Assembly (NCBI GenBank): GCA_947450015.1
Contig: CANFUB010000098.1
Span: forward strand, 1-8,623
Direction of reading: 5' to 3'
Source: Bacteroidota bacterium
GTDB taxonomy: Bacteria; Bacteroidota; Bacteroidia; NS11-12g; UBA955
DNA length: 8,623 nucleotides
Shown: positions 6,410 through 8,623 of the stretch, in pieces
Position numbering within the stretch: the stretch's first letter is position 1
Layout of the letters: the number at the start of each line of letters is the position of its first letter
Translations under genes and position numbers: made by a program
The notes under the pieces: generated by a model
Databases searched by the model: none
Told to the model about the DNA's origin: nothing
Seen by the model: the letters and a program-made list of their open reading frames with translations, nothing else

Positions 6410-8035
6410 TTATCTTAAGATGCTAGCTCTGAGTGTTCTAGAGCTATTGCCATATTTGAATGTTATTTGGTAGAAACCATTTGCCAAATCATTTCCAAGT
6501 GAGAATGGAATGGTGTTATCACCCTTTCTTGCAAAAGCTTGAACCGTCTGTACAGTTTTTCCATACATATCTGTAATAATGAAATCAGTTTGTAAATCCT
6601 TTGTTGAGAAAAAATTCACTGAAAATGAGCCATTGCTGGGGTTAGGAAAAATATTAAAGGTAGAATTAATGTTTTTTGTAATTGTTATAACATCACTTAA
6701 GATGGTAATATTGCCATTCTTATCCATAGTCGATAATCGATAGTACGCATGTTCGTTCTGATTGGCATAATGAGTACTGACATAAACATTGTCATTGTTT
6801 GGATCATAGGTCATTTCATCAACAATGGCAAAAACATCGCCATTTGTACTGTATTCCAATAAATACTTTTCGATATTCTCTTCCTCTGCTACCTCCCACT
6901 TTATGGAATTAAATCCTATGTCCTCTTCGGCCTCGAATGAAATTAATTTCACTGGCAAAGCAACAGCATCTACGATAGTAAATTGTGATGTTGACATGGT
7001 AGTTGAACATCTAGCACTTTGACCAGAAATACCTGTAACCAAATCTAAGGCAGCGTTACCATTTCCTCCATTGGCAGCACTTGTTACAGTGTAAATAATA
7101 GTTTCATTGGTTTCATAAACACCTTCGTTAATGACATAAAAAGGAATTTTTATTAACCCTAATGTTGAACCGGATGCTTGATTTGGGTTATAATCACCTG
7201 CAGGAAGTGTTAGTGTGATTGTTCCACCAGCATTCACTGATTTTGTGCCTCTATTTGGAGTTCCAATTGAATAATCAGTACCATACACAGCAGTACCAGA
7301 CTTTGTAAGTGTGACAGTTGCTGCTCCATTCAAAGTTCCATTTAAATATAAGTACAAATAATTACTATCGGTTTCATAGACTGTAGAAAACGAAAAGGCT
7401 TTTATATCTACAAGTGGTTTTAATGTTATGGTTACGTCATCTATAAGGTTACCCAAGCTACCTCCAGAAATTGCTCTGAAACCGTATTTTCTCATACCTG
7501 TGGTCCCATTATTTGTCAAATTACCTGTATAGTTAGACCAAGAGCCTGTTGCAGTGTGTGTAGAGGCAGTGGCAATGTTGGAGTTAGTTAGTGTTTTAAG
7601 TTCGGCTGCCATTTGTTCGCCTGTTCCTGAATTGGCCCTTCTCAAATGCCAAACAGAAAATGGAACAACTTCATTGGCAACTACACATATTTCTTGATAA
7701 AGAAATGTTGCGGCACTTGCATTAATCTCTGCAAATTGACTACCTGAATGTGAATTTCGACTATTAAATCCACTTCCCCATAATTCAATTAAATAGGGTT
7801 GGTTGCTTCCTGTTGACCCACAATTGACTGTTGGTGCTGGAATACTATCCAGGGTCTTCCAACCAGGTACGTTCGATTGAGGATAAAAGCTGTAACTCGC
7901 AACACCACATCCCATAAGGGGTGATTCAAAGCCAGAATTAACAATAATTCTAGTGGGAATTTGTGCTTTAATAAAGGTAACTCCATTGCAACTGCACAGC
8001 AATAGAATGACCCTTAAGAAGGGTTTTAGTTTCAT
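6410..8035 (-). CDS. Secreted multidomain protein with T9SS type A sorting domain
   Basis: 541-residue exported protein. Residues 1-24 form a Sec signal peptide (basic MKLKPFLR, hydrophobic core, likely cleavage after FIKA before QIPT). Residues 28-206 look like a carbohydrate-binding or DUF642-type beta-sandwich: it opens NSGFESP, contains GSQFAEINA (98-106) and LYQEICV (112-118), and ends NLIDDVTITL (196-205). Residues 208-357 look like a Calx-beta-type domain (YETDSNYLYLYLNG, DYNPNQAS, YETNETIIYTV). Residues 360-453 are the fibronectin-like module common in such proteins (LPVKLISFEAE to ILSDVITI). The end, 458-541, is a type A sorting domain (FNIFPNPSNGSFSVNF, DMYGKTVQTV, NGFYQITF). After crossing the outer membrane it should be cut and anchored or released. 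No catalytic motif is visible, so adhesion or glycan binding is more likely than enzymatic activity. It is monocistronic, with its own terminator. Confidence 0.88.
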   Translation of the reverse strand: MKLKPFLRVILLLCSCNGVTFIKAQIPTRIIVNSGFESPLMGCGVASYSFYPQSNVPGWKTLDSIPAPTVNCGSTGSNQPYLIELWGSGFNSRNSHSGSQFAEINASAATFLYQEICVVANEVVPFSVWHLRRANSGTGEQMAAELKTLTNSNIATASTHTATGSWSNYTGNLTNNGTTGMRKYGFRAISGGSLGNLIDDVTITLKPLVDIKAFSFSTVYETDSNYLYLYLNGTLNGAATVTLTKSGTAVYGTDYSIGTPNRGTKSVNAGGTITLTLPAGDYNPNQASGSTLGLIKIPFYVINEGVYETNETIIYTVTSAANGGNGNAALDLVTGISGQSARCSTTMSTSQFTIVDAVALPVKLISFEAEEDIGFNSIKWEVAEEENIEKYLLEYSTNGDVFAIVDEMTYDPNNDNVYVSTHYANQNEHAYYRLSTMDKNGNITILSDVITITKNINSTFNIFPNPSNGSFSVNFFSTKDLQTDFIITDMYGKTVQTVQAFARKGDNTIPFSLGNDLANGFYQITFKYGNSSRTLRASILR

Positions 8036-8440
8036 AGTTTTGTATGTTTTTTGAGTTATTAAAAAATCCTAGTTTTAGGGGACTTTGAAACAACTTTTAT
8101 ATCCGTAATAATTTGAGTATTAATGCTTAATGGGTATTTATACTCAGTTTTATTAATAGATATACTCAAAGCTAGTAAAAAATAATTAGGTGTCAAATAA
8201 ATCATCATTTAATTTGCCATCTTTATTATATAATATTGATTTACATACAATTAAATTCAATAAATGAACAATTAAAAATATGTAACTTTATTAGAATTAG
8301 TAATATTTTTATCAAAATAGTATTTTTTACTACTCGTGATTTTTTACTTTATAACTTTTAGATAAACTAGCATCAAAAATGAGGTGATTTATGTTTTTAC
8401 AATCATTCTTTTCAAAAACACCCTTGAAGTCAGCTTTTTG
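8036..8440. other. AT-rich intergenic region without a supported gene
   Basis: About 400 bases of strongly AT-rich DNA upstream of the T9SS substrate gene. I see no supportable ORF on either strand and no RNA gene. It must hold the promoter of the minus-strand gene, but I find no exact TAnnTTTG box close to the start; the nearest candidate is a weak TTG-19-TAGGATTT at about 8060-8090. It also contains the TATACTCA repeats described separately. A plus-strand ATG at 8391 opens a frame that only crosses the tRNA relic. Confidence 0.6.
8114..8168. repeat. Three TATACTCA-type half sites upstream of the T9SS gene
   Basis: TGAGTAT (8114-8120) and ATACTCA (8140-8146) are a perfect 7-base inverted pair with a 19-base spacer. 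A second TATACTCA (8161-8168) repeats the first direct copy (8139-8146) exactly 22 bases on, about two helical turns. The cluster lies 80-130 bases upstream of the T9SS substrate start, a position that suits an activator. The function is not shown and AT-rich background makes chance repeats likelier. Confidence 0.3.
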
Positions 8441-8448
8441 TACCCAGA

Positions 8449-8466
8449 GCCCCGACTTGTCGGGGC
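8449..8466. repeat. Perfect G/C-rich palindrome
   Basis: GCCCCGAC and GTCGGGGC form an 8-bp stem around TT, within otherwise AT-rich DNA. It takes the place of the T arm in the tRNA relic. No T run follows on either strand, so it does not look like a terminator. From memory, palindromes of this CCCCGACTTGTCGGGG form recur in Bacteroidota genomes; I cannot check copy number here. Confidence 0.7.
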
Positions 8467-8481
8467 ACAGCCGTGAAGCCA

Positions 8482-8498
8482 CCCCGATACAATTGGGG
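8482..8498. repeat. Second G/C-rich hairpin, related to the first
   Basis: CCCCGAT and ATTGGGG pair over 7 bases, with one G-T wobble on the plus strand, around ACA. It shares the CCCCGA opening and GGGG closing with the palindrome 16 bases away and occupies the anticodon arm of the tRNA relic. Confidence 0.6.
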
Positions 8499-8503
8499 CG
8501 TGT

Positions 8504-8623
8504 CTACCAATTACCGGCCAATAATTCTAGAATATATTTTCGGCTTTTCATACTTTTAATGCGTCTCTCCTCACGGATGGCTTCTAATTCACTTGGAAAG
8601 GATTTCTTTCCTTTAAAAATATA
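8504..8623 (-). CDS. GIY-YIG nuclease C-terminal end, 5' part beyond window
   Basis: The minus frame is open from the window edge to TAG at 8504-8506, giving 39 visible residues. The sequence FPSELEAIREERRIKSMKSR followed by KYILELLAG is the characteristic C-terminal part of small UvrC/URI-like GIY-YIG nucleases, in which SEAxxREyxIKxmKSRkYIexLi is the usual pattern. The glutamate of that pattern (E18 in the visible part) is probably the family's metal-ligand glutamate. The catalytic GIY and YIG strands lie outside the window and cannot be judged. The stop codon and the last residues (NW) are formed by the D-loop of the tRNA-like sequence (AATTGGTAG), so gene and tRNA relic overlap. Intact genes of this type are about 80-100 residues. 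It is probably part of a tRNA-associated mobile unit. Confidence 0.75.
   Translation of the reverse strand, partial: YIFKGKKSFPSELEAIREERRIKSMKSRKYILELLAGNW

Larger units (their letters stand above)
8441..8522 (-). pseudogene. Degenerate class II (leucine-type) tRNA relic with palindromic arms
   Basis: Read on the minus strand, the region follows the layout of a leucine tRNA. It has a D-arm with AATTGGTAGACACGC (8499-8513), a variable arm with GGCTTCACGGCTGTG, and a 3' acceptor strand TCTGGGT plus discriminator A (8441-8448). It cannot be a working tRNA. The 5' acceptor partner (ACCCAGA expected) is missing, replaced by the end of a nuclease gene. The T arm has no TTCRANY loop but is the palindrome GCCCCGAC-TT-GTCGGGGC on the plus strand (8449-8466). 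The anticodon arm is a related hairpin, CCCCGAT-ACA-ATTGGGG (8482-8498). The two arms resemble each other more than tRNA arms should. The tRNA origin is a strong inference from the conserved D and variable arms; the isotype is less certain. Confidence 0.65.

Noticed and set aside
7986..8035. Lipoprotein signal (LCSC at residues 13-16) in the T9SS substrate
   Set aside because: Cysteine at the -2 position is atypical for a lipobox, and a normal Sec cleavage site (FIKA before Q) follows.
8449..8498. CRISPR-like repeats or a terminator pair
   Set aside because: There are only two unequal palindromes, no spacers, and no T run after either on any strand.
8441..8522. A functional tRNA, with 5-7-5 folding giving a UGU anticodon
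   Set aside because: The 5' acceptor strand does not pair with the 3' strand, the T-loop consensus is absent, and the anticodon stem has a mismatch on the minus strand.
8391..8623. Plus-strand open frame starting at ATG 8391, preceded by a GAGGTGA that resembles a Shine-Dalgarno sequence
   Set aside because: It runs through the tRNA relic and antisense to the GIY-YIG end; the product has no recognisable motif, and Bacteroidota rarely use such ribosome sites.

Overview
The window looks like a low-GC chromosome segment from a member of the Bacteroidota. Three things support this: a secreted protein with a C-terminal type IX secretion (T9SS type A) sorting domain, promoter-like sequences of the Bacteroidota form (TTG, about 20 bases, TAnnTTTG) with little Shine-Dalgarno signal, and a Bacteroidota-style cytochrome c maturation cluster. 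I cannot name a genus.

Region 1 (1-4367, minus strand) holds a cytochrome c maturation locus in the order ccmB, ccmC, ccmD-like, ccmE, ccmF/ccsA. CcmB and CcmC are membrane parts of the haem-handling module. CcmD is a tiny membrane helper, CcmE the haem chaperone, and CcmF the large haem lyase subunit, whose 3' end lies outside the window. ccmC to ccmF are tightly packed (overlaps of 20 and 4 bases, then a 6-base gap) behind a good promoter. ccmB sits 90 bases upstream with its own promoter. CcmE carries a CxxxY motif in place of the classical haem-binding HxxxY. ccmF, and probably ccmB, start with TTG.

Region 2 (4413-6289) holds a plus-strand gene for a small TerB-like conserved protein, divergent from ccmB with overlapping promoters. 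It is followed tail-to-tail by a minus-strand UMF1/Atg22-type major facilitator transporter, with a hairpin terminator at the junction.

Region 3 (6290-8440) has a strong terminator and then a 541-residue secreted, multi-domain T9SS substrate read on the minus strand. Upstream of it are about 400 bases of AT-rich non-coding DNA with a few short TATACTCA-type repeats.

Region 4 (8441-8623) is the most unusual part. The C-terminal end of a small GIY-YIG nuclease gene (minus strand, cut by the window edge) runs straight into a degenerate class II (leucine-type) tRNA and stops inside its D-loop. The tRNA relic has lost its 5' acceptor strand, and its anticodon and T arms are replaced by related G/C-rich palindromes. 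It resembles the scar or end of a tRNA-associated mobile unit.
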